Of a stretch of DNA of 64,000 nt, positions 1 to 8,860 are shown in pieces. The notes below the pieces were generated by a model. The model searched no databases. It worked only from the letters and a program-made list of their open reading frames with translations, and was not told the origin of the DNA. Made by a program: the position numbers and the translations under genes. Source of the DNA: Devosia sp. FKR38 (lineage in GTDB: Bacteria > Pseudomonadota > Alphaproteobacteria > Rhizobiales > Devosiaceae); assembly GCF_005222805.1 (NCBI RefSeq), contig NZ_STGC01000005.1, forward strand, positions 1,464,456 through 1,528,455, written 5' to 3'. Every line of letters begins with the position of its first letter. The stretch's first letter is position 1.

Positions 1-323
1 CGACCGTCGGCAGTTGCCTCGGTCCGCGGCGTCACCGACACGGAGCGGAAGCCCTCGCGATCGTAGGCCTGACGGATGCTCTCGGTATCCGCAGCCAGAC
101 GCTGCTGGGTGAAGATGCCGGACGCCGACACATCAACCATCGTCAGCAGCTGCGCATCGGTAAAGCGCCGATTGCCCTCGAACAGCACAGAAGCGACCAG
201 CTGGTCCTTCGCCTGCACAGTCGCAACGCCCAGAACCGGAACACTGGCGCCAGCAAGTGGAGCAGCCCCGAGTATCGCAAGCGCCAGGAATGCACCGCGC
301 ATCGACGTAGTGGGGTGGATCAT
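1..323 (-). CDS. bamA: BamA outer-membrane assembly factor, N-terminal part (cut by window start)
   Basis: BamA is the beta-barrel core of the BAM complex, which folds proteins into the outer membrane. The visible 107 residues begin with a signal peptide (MRGAFLALAILGAAPLAGA after a short extension). They continue into the first POTRA repeat, with the typical VLFEGNRRFTDAQL start and an Ile-Arg-x-x-Tyr-x-x-x-Gly-Phe segment. The first ATG is at 323; a second in-frame ATG at 302 would give a tighter signal peptide. The gene follows rseP on the same strand, the usual order in alphaproteobacteria. The remaining POTRA repeats and the barrel lie outside the window. Confidence 0.85.
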   Translation of the reverse strand, partial: MIHPTTSMRGAFLALAILGAAPLAGASVPVLGVATVQAKDQLVASVLFEGNRRFTDAQLLTMVDVSASGIFTQQRLAADTESIRQAYDREGFRSVSVTPRTEATADG

Positions 324-506
324 ATTATTTTTGCCTTCTGCGACCGAACCCAGAGAATCGCCATGCACAGCGATCCCCAAGATAACTCCATGACACCGTT
401 TTACCGCCTTTTTAACCAAGGACAAGGTGTAAGCCTCGTCGCAGTTAGCAAAAGCTTCGTGCCCTTGTATTCGAGCAACACCTTACCAACCAAGGTTAAC
501 AAGGCG

Positions 507-1643
507 TTAACGCAGGATTCCAAGGTACTCGAACAGCGTATCGTTGATGAGCGTGAACACCATCAGACTCAGGACCAGGGTAAATCCGATACGGAACCCG
601 ATTTCCTGCACCCTCATGCTGAGCGGACGCCCCCTCACAGCTTCAACCAGATAATACAGCAGATGTCCGCCGTCGAGCATAGGTACAGGCAAAAGGTTGA
701 ATAAACCGATATTTAGCGAGAGCAGCGCCATAAGATTTATGAGTGCGACAATCCCCAGAGTCGCCACCTCGCCGGACACGCGGGCAACCTTGACCGGCCC
801 GCCCAGCTGCTGCACATCGCCCTTGCCGACGAAGAAGTCACCCATGAAGGCCGCCGTGCGCTGCACGATGAAGCGGATTTCCTCGGTGGTCATGCCGATG
901 GCCTCGACCGGATCGGGCCGATAGAGCGTCACATCGGTATCGGCCACATTGCGCATCACCCCGATACGGCCGATCCGCTGCTCACTGCCGAACGGACCCT
1001 CGACCTTGGTGGCCTCGGGCACCAGCACAATGGTCTGCGGCACCTGGTTGCGCTGCAACTCAATGGTCACCGCGCGGTCCGGACTGGTCGCCACCAGCCG
1101 CTGGAAATCCTCAAAGCCGCGCACCTTGTAGCCGTCAACGGCCACAATGGTGTCACCCGGCTCGATGCCGGCGCTTTCGGCCACCGAGCCCGCGACCACA
1201 TCGCCGATCACCGGCGGAATGGTGTAGCGGCCATAGCCGAGCAGCAGGGCATAGAGCACCACAAAGGTCAGGATCACATTGGCCACCGGCCCCGCTGCAA
1301 CCACCGAGATGCGCTGCCAGACGCCCTTGTTGGCAAACAGCCGCGGCGCCAGGGCCGGATCGGCCTGGGCAATCGCCTCAGCATCGGGCGCACTGGCGAC
1401 ATTCATGTCGCCCACAAAGCGAACATAGCCGCCCAGGGGAATGGCCGAGATGCGCCAGCGGGTGCCGTGCTTGTCGGTGCGACCGATCAGCTCCTTGCCG
1501 AAACCCACCGAGAAGGTCTCGATGGCAATGCCGTTCCAGCGGGCGACCAGGTAGTGGCCCATCTCATGGACAAAAACGATGACCGTCAGGATAGCCAGGA
1601 ACGGCACCACAAAGGACAGCAGCCAGTAGATATAGTCGATCAT
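507..1643 (-). CDS. rseP: RseP-type site-2 intramembrane zinc metalloprotease
   Basis: RseP (MmpA in Caulobacter) cleaves transmembrane substrates such as anti-sigma factors within the inner membrane. The 378-residue protein has the zinc motif HEMGH at residues 26-30 in the first membrane helix. A PDZ domain lies around residues 115-200, and the distal LDG motif (within NLLPVPMLDGG, Asp324) is near the C-terminus. Length is normal for the family. The start at 1643 has an AAGGAAG ribosome site five bases upstream. It sits 32 bases after cdsA and upstream of bamA. The dxr gene often found between cdsA and rseP is absent. Confidence 0.95.
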   Translation of the reverse strand: MIDYIYWLLSFVVPFLAILTVIVFVHEMGHYLVARWNGIAIETFSVGFGKELIGRTDKHGTRWRISAIPLGGYVRFVGDMNVASAPDAEAIAQADPALAPRLFANKGVWQRISVVAAGPVANVILTFVVLYALLLGYGRYTIPPVIGDVVAGSVAESAGIEPGDTIVAVDGYKVRGFEDFQRLVATSPDRAVTIELQRNQVPQTIVLVPEATKVEGPFGSEQRIGRIGVMRNVADTDVTLYRPDPVEAIGMTTEEIRFIVQRTAAFMGDFFVGKGDVQQLGGPVKVARVSGEVATLGIVALINLMALLSLNIGLFNLLPVPMLDGGHLLYYLVEAVRGRPLSMRVQEIGFRIGFTLVLSLMVFTLINDTLFEYLGILR

Positions 1644-1675
1644 GGTCTTCCTTGTGCGTCCGGCATGGCCTCAGC

Positions 1676-2536
1676 CTACCAGTAGAGCAGCCCCTGGGCC
1701 ACGGCGTGGAAACCGCCGTGCAGCCCGCCCACGAGCAGCACCAGCAAGACGCCAAATGTAAGGCTGTCGAGCCGGTCCATCAGCCCGCCATGGCCGGGAA
1801 TGATATCGCCACTGTCCTTGATGCGGAAATGGCGCTTGATAGCGCTTTCGCCCAGGTCACCCAACTGTCCCAGCACGCTGATGACAGCCGAGAGGCACAG
1901 CCCGATCCACCATGGCGAGTCGGTGGCCAGCACCCAGACCAGCAGCCCTGCCCCGGTGCCCAGCGCCAGACCGCCAAGCGCACCCGACCAGGTCTTGGAT
2001 GGCGAGATGTCGGGCGCCAGCTTCTCGCCGCCAATCTGGCGGCCAGCAAAAAAGGCTGCAGAATCAGTCATCCACACCACAGTGCCCAGATAGACGCCGG
2101 CCCAGACGCCATCGAGAGTCGTGCCGCGCATCATCAGCGCCGCGATAATGATGGCGCCATAGATGCACAGGCCCAGCACACGCCACAGCATGCCCTCGCC
2201 GCGCGCGGCCAGTGCCACAACGCAGGCCAGGGCAATAATGCCCAGGCTGCCCAGCGGCCCCAGCGCCGGGAACACCAGACCCGACAGCGCCACCAGGCCA
2301 ATCAGGCCATAGCCCACCGGCGTCAACGGCGCCCGCGAGACCATGGTTTCCCACTCGCGATAGGCGCCGGCGAACACCGCGCCGACCGTGGCGGCAAAGA
2401 AATAACTGCCCAGATAGAGCACGGTGGCCGTGACAGCGATCAGCACCAGCGCTGAAATCACCCGCGGACCAAGATCGGCCCAGGACCGCCGGGCCGGCTT
2501 GGCGATGTCTGCAGCAGATTGGCCGGGTTCACTCAA
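1676..2536 (-). CDS. cdsA: Phosphatidate cytidylyltransferase
   Basis: This enzyme makes CDP-diacylglycerol from phosphatidic acid and CTP, the branch point to all membrane phospholipids. The 286-residue protein is mostly hydrophobic, with about seven or eight membrane segments. It carries the family signature near its C-terminus (residues about 231-257: S-A-I-K-R, K-D-S-G-D, P-G-H-G-G, D-R-L-D), which includes the Mg-binding aspartates. The start overlaps the uppS stop by four bases (ATGA), so the two are probably translationally coupled. It belongs to the rpsB-to-bamA gene string. Confidence 0.95.
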   Translation of the reverse strand: MSEPGQSAADIAKPARRSWADLGPRVISALVLIAVTATVLYLGSYFFAATVGAVFAGAYREWETMVSRAPLTPVGYGLIGLVALSGLVFPALGPLGSLGIIALACVVALAARGEGMLWRVLGLCIYGAIIIAALMMRGTTLDGVWAGVYLGTVVWMTDSAAFFAGRQIGGEKLAPDISPSKTWSGALGGLALGTGAGLLVWVLATDSPWWIGLCLSAVISVLGQLGDLGESAIKRHFRIKDSGDIIPGHGGLMDRLDSLTFGVLLVLLVGGLHGGFHAVAQGLLYW

Positions 2537-3294
2537 GGCGCAGCCGCCTCGATGCCGCCGAAACGCCGCTCGCGCCGCGCAAAGGTCTCGAGCACCCTAA
2601 GGAAGCTGGCCTCGTCGAAATCGGGCCAGTTCTCATCCACGAACACCAGCTCGGAATAGGCCGCCTGCCAGAGCAGGAAATTGGAAATGCGCTGCTCGCC
2701 GCTGGTGCGCACGATCAGGTCCGGATCCGGAATCCCGGAGGTGTAGAGATACGAAGCCATGGTCTGCTCGGTGATCTCTTCGGGCTTGAGCCGCCCGGCA
2801 GCCACCTCGGCAGCGATCAGCCGGGTCGCCTCGACGATCTCGGCCTTGCCGCCATAGTTGAACGCCACGATCAGCTCGAGCCCGGTGTTGGCGGCCGTCT
2901 TGGCCTCCACATCGTCGATCAGGCGCAGCAGCGAGGCCTCAAGCCCAGCCCGCGTGCCAATGATGCGGACCCGCACATTATTGCGGATCAGCCGCTGAAG
3001 GTCGGACGCAACAAAGCGCCGCAGCAGGTTGAAAATGAATGCGATCTCATCGCGCGGTCGCGACCAGTTCTCGGACGAGAAGCTGAAGACCGTCAGATGC
3101 GCCACGCCGTAGTTGATGCACAGCTCAACCAGGTTGCGCAGCGATTTGACGCCTTCGATATGGCCTTCCGTACGGCGCTTGCCGCGGGCCTTGGCCCAGC
3201 GGCCATTGCCGTCCATGATGACCCCCATATGCACAGGAACGCGCAGCGCCTGGCGCTGCACGTCCGGATTGGCAATGATGGGGTCCAAAGACAT
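2533..3294 (-). CDS. uppS: Undecaprenyl diphosphate synthase
   Basis: A cis-prenyltransferase that elongates farnesyl diphosphate with isopentenyl units to C55-PP, the lipid carrier for peptidoglycan and O-antigen. The 253-residue protein has the catalytic block MDGNGRWA at residues 27-34 (Asp28), the SSENWSRP region, and the C-terminal R-R-x-R-R-F-G-G ending. A GGGAGG ribosome site lies six bases before the ATG. It is soluble, with no membrane segment. It overlaps cdsA by four bases and follows frr by about 30 bases. Confidence 0.96.
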   Translation of the reverse strand: MSLDPIIANPDVQRQALRVPVHMGVIMDGNGRWAKARGKRRTEGHIEGVKSLRNLVELCINYGVAHLTVFSFSSENWSRPRDEIAFIFNLLRRFVASDLQRLIRNNVRVRIIGTRAGLEASLLRLIDDVEAKTAANTGLELIVAFNYGGKAEIVEATRLIAAEVAAGRLKPEEITEQTMASYLYTSGIPDPDLIVRTSGEQRISNFLLWQAAYSELVFVDENWPDFDEASFLRVLETFARRERRFGGIEAAAP

Positions 3295-3323
3295 CTACGC
3301 CCTCCCAGCGCAGCAAGCAGGCG

Positions 3324-3878
3324 TCAAACCTGCATGATTTCGGCTTCCTTGGCCGCCACGATCTGATCGATCTCGGCCACGGCAGCATCGGTTGCCTTCT
3401 GCACCAGGTCAGCCTGCACACGGGCGTCGTCCTGGCTCATGCCGCTGTCCTTTTCGGCCTTCTTGAGCGTGTCCATGCCGTCGCGACGGATATGGCGCAC
3501 GGCCACGCGGGCGGCCTCGGCATAGTTGTGGGCGACCTTGCTCAGCTCGCGCCGGCGCTCCTGGTTGAGCTCGGGCAGCGGCACCCGGATGATCTGCCCC
3601 TCGCCCATCGGGTTCAGACCCAGGCCGCTGTCGCGAATGGCCTTCTCGACGGCATTGGCCATGCTGCGATCCCAGACCTGGACGCTCAGCATCCGCGGCT
3701 CGGGAACCGTGACCGTCGCAACCTGGTTCAGCGGCATGCGCGAGCCATAGGCCTCCACCGTCACCGGCTCGAGCAGGCTGGCGCTGGCACGCCCGGTCCG
3801 CAGGCCGGACAATTCATCGCGCAGCGAGGAAATCGACTTCTGCATGCGGTTCTTGAGGTCAGCGAGATCATAGGCCAT
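3324..3878 (-). CDS. frr: Ribosome recycling factor
   Basis: RRF acts with EF-G to split the post-termination ribosome. The 184-residue length is exactly typical. The N-terminal [19 protein letters not shown] region and the C-terminal [14 protein letters not shown] helix of the three-helix bundle are clear. The ATG at 3878 follows an AAGGAAA site. It lies 18 bases downstream of pyrH in the same orientation, the common bacterial pairing. Confidence 0.97.
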   Translation of the reverse strand: MAYDLADLKNRMQKSISSLRDELSGLRTGRASASLLEPVTVEAYGSRMPLNQVATVTVPEPRMLSVQVWDRSMANAVEKAIRDSGLGLNPMGEGQIIRVPLPELNQERRRELSKVAHNYAEAARVAVRHIRRDGMDTLKKAEKDSGMSQDDARVQADLVQKATDAAVAEIDQIVAAKEAEIMQV

Positions 3879-3896
3879 TACAGTTTTCCTTCCAGT

Positions 3897-4616
3897 CTAG
3901 AGCGGCTTGCCAACGCGCGTACTGCGCACACGGCCAGCCAGGACGCCGGAAAGACCTTCCTTGTCGTCCAGAGAATACACGATTATCGGCATGTTGTTGT
4001 CACGGGCAAGGGCGAATGCCGCCGTATCCATGACCTTGAGGTTCTGCGTGATGACATCTTCATGGCTGATCTGGTCATAACGCGTCGCCTTGGGATCCTT
4101 CTTGGGGTCCGCGGAATAGACGCCGTCGACATTGGTGCCCTTGAGCACGATATCGCATTCCAGCTCGATGGCGCGCAAGGCAGCAGCCGTATCGGTGGTG
4201 AAAAAGGGGTTGCCGATGCCGCCGCCCAGCACGACGACAAAGCCGTCTTCCAGCGCCGCCTTGGCAGCACGGGCAGTATAGGTATCGGCGACAGACGGCA
4301 TGGTGGTGGCGCTAAACACCTTGGCCTTGACGCCAATGGCGGTCAGCGCACCGGCCAGGGCCAGGGCATTGATCACCGTGCCCAGCGTGCCCATCATGTC
4401 GGCCGTCACCCGGTCGCTGCCATTGGCAGCCATGGCCATGCCACGGAAAATATTGCCACCGCCGGTGACGATGGCCATCTGCACGCCCGAGCGGGCCACT
4501 TCGGCGATCTGCTGGGCGACCGCATCGAGAAATTCGGGTTGAATGCCAAACTGCTGGTCACCTGAAAGCGCTTCGCCAGAGACTTTGAGCAGAACGCGTT
4601 TATAGGCAGGCGCCAT
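3897..4616 (-). CDS. pyrH: UMP kinase
   Basis: Phosphorylates UMP to UDP in pyrimidine nucleotide synthesis; it is a hexameric amino-acid-kinase-fold enzyme regulated by GTP and UTP. The protein begins MAPAYKRVLLKVSGEAL and has the GGGNIFRG loop and the KGTNVDGVYSADPK segment typical of PyrH. The start at 4616 is chosen over an ATG nine codons upstream because AAGAAGGGG is well placed before it. It also gives 239 residues, the family length. It lies about 200 bases downstream of tsf. Confidence 0.95.
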   Translation of the reverse strand: MAPAYKRVLLKVSGEALSGDQQFGIQPEFLDAVAQQIAEVARSGVQMAIVTGGGNIFRGMAMAANGSDRVTADMMGTLGTVINALALAGALTAIGVKAKVFSATTMPSVADTYTARAAKAALEDGFVVVLGGGIGNPFFTTDTAAALRAIELECDIVLKGTNVDGVYSADPKKDPKATRYDQISHEDVITQNLKVMDTAAFALARDNNMPIIVYSLDDKEGLSGVLAGRVRSTRVGKPL

Positions 4617-4815
4617 TGGCGAACCCCTTCTTGAGATGAGCACAGGGGCGCCGAATCCGGCAGCACCCGGCAGACACTATGGCAAAAGCGCCCGCAACAG
4701 AAGGCGTGGCGCCGGCAAATTCAGAAATTGGCAGGGTTTTATGCTCGATCCCTGGCGAGAACATGGCCGCCGGGAGAGCGGCAGGCGGACCCTTGGGCCC
4801 GCCCGCCAGTTAGGC

Positions 4816-5745
4816 TTACTTCACGCCAGCGGTAGCGGCGACTTCAGCAGCAAAGTCGGTCTCGACCTTTTCAATGCCTTCGCCCAGGGCAAAGCGCACG
4901 AAGCGGGTCAGCTTGATCGGCGCGCCGGCATCCTTTTCGGCGTTCTTGATCGCATCGCGGACCTTGGTCTCGCCGTCGATCACGAAGGTCTGGGCCAGCA
5001 GCGTGACTTCTTCGAAGTACTTGCGCATACGGCCATCGACCATCTTCTCGGCGATCTCGGCGGACTTGCCCGATTCCTTGACCTGCTCGAGGATGATGGC
5101 GCGCTCGCGGGCCACAACCGTCTGGTCGAGATCTTCGGGATCGATCGAGAGCGGGTTGGTGGCAGCGATGTGCATGGCCAGCTGCTTGCCCAGCGTGGAC
5201 AGCACAGCCTTGTCGCCGGTCGATTCCAGCGCGACCAGGATGCCGATCTTGCCCAGGCCGGTCTTGACGGCGTTGTGGACATAGCTCTCGACCACGCCAT
5301 TGCCGACCGAGACGTGGGCCGTGCGACGCAGGCCCATGTTCTCGCCGATCTTGGCGACGGCTTCGGTGATTTCGGCGGACACGGAGTGGCCGGTGCCGGG
5401 GAACGGCATTTCGCCCAGCTTGACCACATCGCCTTCGGCATCCAGGGCCAGCTTGGCGACATTGCTCACGATGGACTGGAACTGCTCGTTGCGGGCAACG
5501 AAGTCGGTCTCGGAGTTCACTTCGACCACGGCAGCGGAAGTGCCGGTGGTGACAACACCAACCAGGCCTTCAGCAGCAACGCGATCGGCCTTCTTGGCAG
5601 CCTTGGCCAGGCCACGGGTGCGCAGCCAGTCGACGGCTGCTTCCATGTCGCCATTGGTTTCGGCCAGGGCCTTCTTGCAGTCCATCATGCCCACGCCGGT
5701 GGAGTCACGAAGCTGCTTGACCAGGCCTGCAGTAATTTCAACCAT
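4816..5745 (-). CDS. tsf: Elongation factor Ts
   Basis: Nucleotide exchange factor for EF-Tu. The 309-residue protein has the N-terminal UBA-like motif with [16 protein letters not shown] and the [10 protein letters not shown] core segment. An AAAGG ribosome site precedes the ATG. It follows rpsB by 73 bases, the standard rpsB-tsf pair, and pyrH-frr lie downstream. A weak GC-rich inverted segment occurs after the stop (about 4785-4812), without a clear U-tract. Confidence 0.97.
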   Translation of the reverse strand: MVEITAGLVKQLRDSTGVGMMDCKKALAETNGDMEAAVDWLRTRGLAKAAKKADRVAAEGLVGVVTTGTSAAVVEVNSETDFVARNEQFQSIVSNVAKLALDAEGDVVKLGEMPFPGTGHSVSAEITEAVAKIGENMGLRRTAHVSVGNGVVESYVHNAVKTGLGKIGILVALESTGDKAVLSTLGKQLAMHIAATNPLSIDPEDLDQTVVARERAIILEQVKESGKSAEIAEKMVDGRMRKYFEEVTLLAQTFVIDGETKVRDAIKNAEKDAGAPIKLTRFVRFALGEGIEKVETDFAAEVAATAGVK

Positions 5746-5818
5746 GATAATACCTTTCGGCGACCCCTATTGCGGGGCCGCATGGTTCGAATCAGGAATG
5801 GGTCTGGAAATACCAGAC

Positions 5819-6589
5819 TTAGTTGACGGTTGCGTCTTCCGACGGCAGATCTTCGGCCGGTGCGCGCTCGGAAGCGCCCAGGTCTGCACCCAGGGCCGAC
5901 GACGAACGGCCGATGCCGTCGATGGCAGCCTTGGAGATCAGGGCGGTGTAGAGCTCGAGGGCGCGCGAGGCGTCGTCATTGCCGGGGATGGCATAGTCGA
6001 CGGTGTCGGGATCGCAATTGGTGTCGACAATGGCGATAACCGGGATACCCAGGCGACGGGCTTCCTTGATCGCATTGGCTTCCTTGTTCGTGTCGATCAC
6101 GAACAGCAGCGACGGCAGGTTGCCCATGTCCTTGATGCCGCCCAGGTCACGCTCAAGGCGTTCCTGCTCGCGGCTCATCATCAGGCGTTCCTTCTTGGTG
6201 CGCAGCGCCAGCTCGTCTTCGCCCATGCCTTCGAGTTCACGCAGGCGGGAGATGGACTTCGAAATCGTCTGCCAGTTGGTGAGCGTGCCGCCCAGCCAGC
6301 GGGAATTGACGAAATACTGGGCCGACTGCTTGGCAGCCTCGGCAACCAGCGGAGCGGCCTGGCGCTTGGTGCCCACGAACAGCACGCGGCCGCCATCGGC
6401 CACGGTGTCGGAGACCAGCTGCAGCGCGCGGCTCAGGGCCGGCACGGTCTGGCTCAGGTCGAGAATGTGAATGTCGTTGCGAACGCCAAAGATGTAGCGT
6501 TCCATCTTGGGGTTCCAGCGGTGCTTCTGGTGACCAAAGTGGACGCCAGCTTCGAGCAATTGGCGCATGGAGAAATCGGGCAGTGCCAT
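5819..6589 (-). CDS. rpsB: 30S ribosomal protein S2
   Basis: The 256-residue protein starts [20 protein letters not shown] and has the S2 signature [12 protein letters not shown] and the GTKRQAA and [12 protein letters not shown] segments. The start at 6589 is preferred to an ATG twelve codons earlier because AAGGAG sits eight bases upstream of it. The C-terminal tail after the S2 core is acidic and alanine-rich. The roughly 200-base upstream gap to the MFS gene must hold the promoter of the rpsB-tsf transcript. Confidence 0.96.
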   Translation of the reverse strand: MALPDFSMRQLLEAGVHFGHQKHRWNPKMERYIFGVRNDIHILDLSQTVPALSRALQLVSDTVADGGRVLFVGTKRQAAPLVAEAAKQSAQYFVNSRWLGGTLTNWQTISKSISRLRELEGMGEDELALRTKKERLMMSREQERLERDLGGIKDMGNLPSLLFVIDTNKEANAIKEARRLGIPVIAIVDTNCDPDTVDYAIPGNDDASRALELYTALISKAAIDGIGRSSSALGADLGASERAPAEDLPSEDATVN

Positions 6590-6790
6590 TGTGGCTGCTC
6601 CTTGTTTACCGGTTGATGCCTCCACGAAACGCTGCGACGGTTGCCCGCCACCGGATGGCTCGCCGGTTCCCCGAAAAGCCCGTCTCGTGTGTGAAATCGC
6701 GCTGACACGCAGTCAAACGCATCGCGCATATAGGGGAAGCGGCCGCAAAGAGCAAGAGCCGCCCCTGCCCCGCACGCCCGCCGCGATGGA

Positions 6791-8137
6791 TCAGGACGGG
6801 CTAGCCACCGCCGTGCCGCCACTGGCATCGCCATCGTCGCCCGCGGCATAGGCACGCGACAGATCACGATAGGGGCGCGAATTGAAGGCGATGACCGTCA
6901 CCAGCACGCCGACCACGCCGGCTAGGGTGAACACCAGCGCCATGCCCCGGTCGGGACCGGTGCCGAACCAACTGCCGATCGATTGCGCCCCTGCCCCGTC
7001 GGTCATGAAGGGGATCACCACGAACTGGGTGAGCGGGCCGATGAGGAAGGCCGTTACCGGCGAGGCCGATTGCTCGACCGACTGGGCAAAGCCGAATACC
7101 CGGCCCTGCCGCTCCAACGGCACGACCTTTTGCAGCGTCGTGTGCTCCGCCGCCTCGGCATAGGGCCCCAGCAGCATCCAGACAAAACAGCCGGCGGCCA
7201 GCAGCCAGATCGAGGCCTGCAGCGTGAAGACGCAGCACACCGACCAGGTGATGAGATTGACCATGAGCAGCGTGCGCAGCGGATTCTTGCCCAGCCCGGT
7301 CCGGGCGATGATGATGCCGCTCAGGATGAAGGCGGTGGACAGCGCGCCGAACGTCAGGCCCCAGACCTCGACGCTGACCAGCGACAGGCCATAGGCATCG
7401 AGCAGGGCCATGAAGATGCCACCGAGGAAATTGTTGAAGCAGGCGAAGAAGATCAGGGCAAACAGGCCCGGCACGGCTGATATCACCCGGATGGTGCCGG
7501 CGATATCGACGCGCCGGGGGGCCTCGGGATGCTCGGCGCTCGGCGCCACCCGCCCCTCGTCAATGCGCACCAGGCCCAGATGGAGCAGCACCAGAACGGT
7601 GACGACCAGGGCCAGGCTGATCACGCCCAGCATGCCGGTATAGGCCACCAGAAAGCCCGAGATAACCGAGGTGGTGAGAAAGCCGATGCCCGATACCATG
7701 CCCACCAGGCCATTGGCCTTGTCGCGCTCCTCTTCGGCAATCAGGATCGTCACCAGCGTCGTCAGGGCGATAGAGCGGATATTGCCGGCGATCACCCCCA
7801 GCATCACCAGCAGGACAAAGGCCCAGAGATAGGGGCCATAGGGATCGGCAAAGGCCCCCTCCGGCTCCAGCAGCAGCAGCACGAGGCTTGCCGCATAGAA
7901 CAGCGCCGAAACCAGGCTTGACGCCAGCATGGCTGTCTTTTTGGCATTGTGATCCACGATCGAGCCGAACCAGAAACCGAAGGCCGCCGTGAACACTAGG
8001 TAAACGCCGGCGATCATGCCTGTCGCGAACACCGACTGGGTCTCGAGGTACGTCCAGAAGGTGATGGCGAACCAGACGGTGAAATTGGTGACATTGGCCA
8101 CAAGATTATTGGCCAGGATTTGGTGAAACGGCTTCAT
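6791..8137 (-). CDS. Major facilitator superfamily transporter
   Basis: A 448-residue inner-membrane protein with about twelve hydrophobic segments. The loop after helix 2 reads FGSIVDHNAKK, an MFS motif-A variant in which the Asp and the basic residues are kept. The overall pattern resembles the EntS/MFS_3 exporter group, but the substrate cannot be read from sequence. An AAAGGG ribosome site precedes the ATG. It stands alone between the rpsB promoter region and the low-G+C OLD-nuclease patch. The C-terminus is a hydrophilic tail rich in Asp, Gly and Ser. Confidence 0.85.
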   Translation of the reverse strand: MKPFHQILANNLVANVTNFTVWFAITFWTYLETQSVFATGMIAGVYLVFTAAFGFWFGSIVDHNAKKTAMLASSLVSALFYAASLVLLLLEPEGAFADPYGPYLWAFVLLVMLGVIAGNIRSIALTTLVTILIAEEERDKANGLVGMVSGIGFLTTSVISGFLVAYTGMLGVISLALVVTVLVLLHLGLVRIDEGRVAPSAEHPEAPRRVDIAGTIRVISAVPGLFALIFFACFNNFLGGIFMALLDAYGLSLVSVEVWGLTFGALSTAFILSGIIIARTGLGKNPLRTLLMVNLITWSVCCVFTLQASIWLLAAGCFVWMLLGPYAEAAEHTTLQKVVPLERQGRVFGFAQSVEQSASPVTAFLIGPLTQFVVIPFMTDGAGAQSIGSWFGTGPDRGMALVFTLAGVVGVLVTVIAFNSRPYRDLSRAYAAGDDGDASGGTAVASPS

Positions 8138-8860
8138 CGTCTTCGCCCTTTATCCGTCAACCGCGCGCCACGCGGACACGCAAGCTGAGTGTAGCTATGG
8201 TCCGGCGGACTGACGAGACGTGTCAGCAGCCGGCAGCAGGACGACGAACCAGGCAAGGGGTTTTCGACCGCCATTGTGGACCCCTGCACGGCATGAGCCT
8301 GGTCCGCCCGGGTCCGGCGCAGGCCAAAGCGCCGCCCGCCAGCGGTTTCCGGGTAGAGCAGCGGTGGCGAGGCGCTGGCCTCGGGATTGTGGTGGAAAGA
8401 GAAGAGGCTCGCGCCCCGCCACCGCGCCGGATTTTTCACACACGCATCGAGCAGCCGCCCTTTCGGGTTGGACAGTCCATCCGAGGCGGGTCAGCGCCCT
8501 CTTCCTCGGATCGTGTCCGGCTGGTGGTCAGCATCCATGCGGGGGCCTGGCGACCCATGCCCCGACCGGCCATCCCCACGCTGGATCACTCGTCATGACC
8601 GGGCTCCGTGGTGGGCGACGGGGGGAGTGTGGCATGGGATTTAGGGGGTGGGGATAAGGGGGGTAAGGCGGGAGGATGCAGGGTTCCGGCGGAAATGCGG
8701 TGGGAAGCGAACTGGCGGATTCAGTGCAGAGTTGAGCAGAAGCGGACTGAACTCCACTATCTGCACAATCAGATCGCCATGAAAAAGCCTGGCAGAGAAT
8801 CGCGGTCCTGCTCGATTGCTTCAATGCGCATTCACCCCAACTGCTTTGGATCCCGGAAGG
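8138..8860. other. Gene-poor 723-base interval beside the OLD gene
   Basis: Open frames here are short, mutually overlapping and Arg/Pro/Ala-rich in several frames. None has a convincing ribosome site with protein-like composition, so I call no gene. The interval holds a very G-rich stretch on the plus strand (8620-8672). From about 8700 onward the sequence becomes lower in G+C and runs into the OLD-family gene. It may be decayed sequence at the edge of an acquired segment. Confidence 0.5.
8644..8672 (+). other. Canonical G-quadruplex-forming motif
   Basis: Four runs of three or more guanines occur with short loops: G5 at 8644-8648, T, G4 at 8650-8653, ATAA, G6 at 8658-8663, TAAGGC, G3 at 8670-8672. 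Two more G runs (8620-8625 and 8636-8638) lie just upstream. This fits the standard G3+N1-7 pattern. It is intergenic. Confidence 0.75.

Noticed and set aside
8134-8439. 101-residue minus-strand frame in the gene-poor interval
   Set aside because: Arg/Pro/Ser-rich, overlaps competing frames, no ribosome site, no family.
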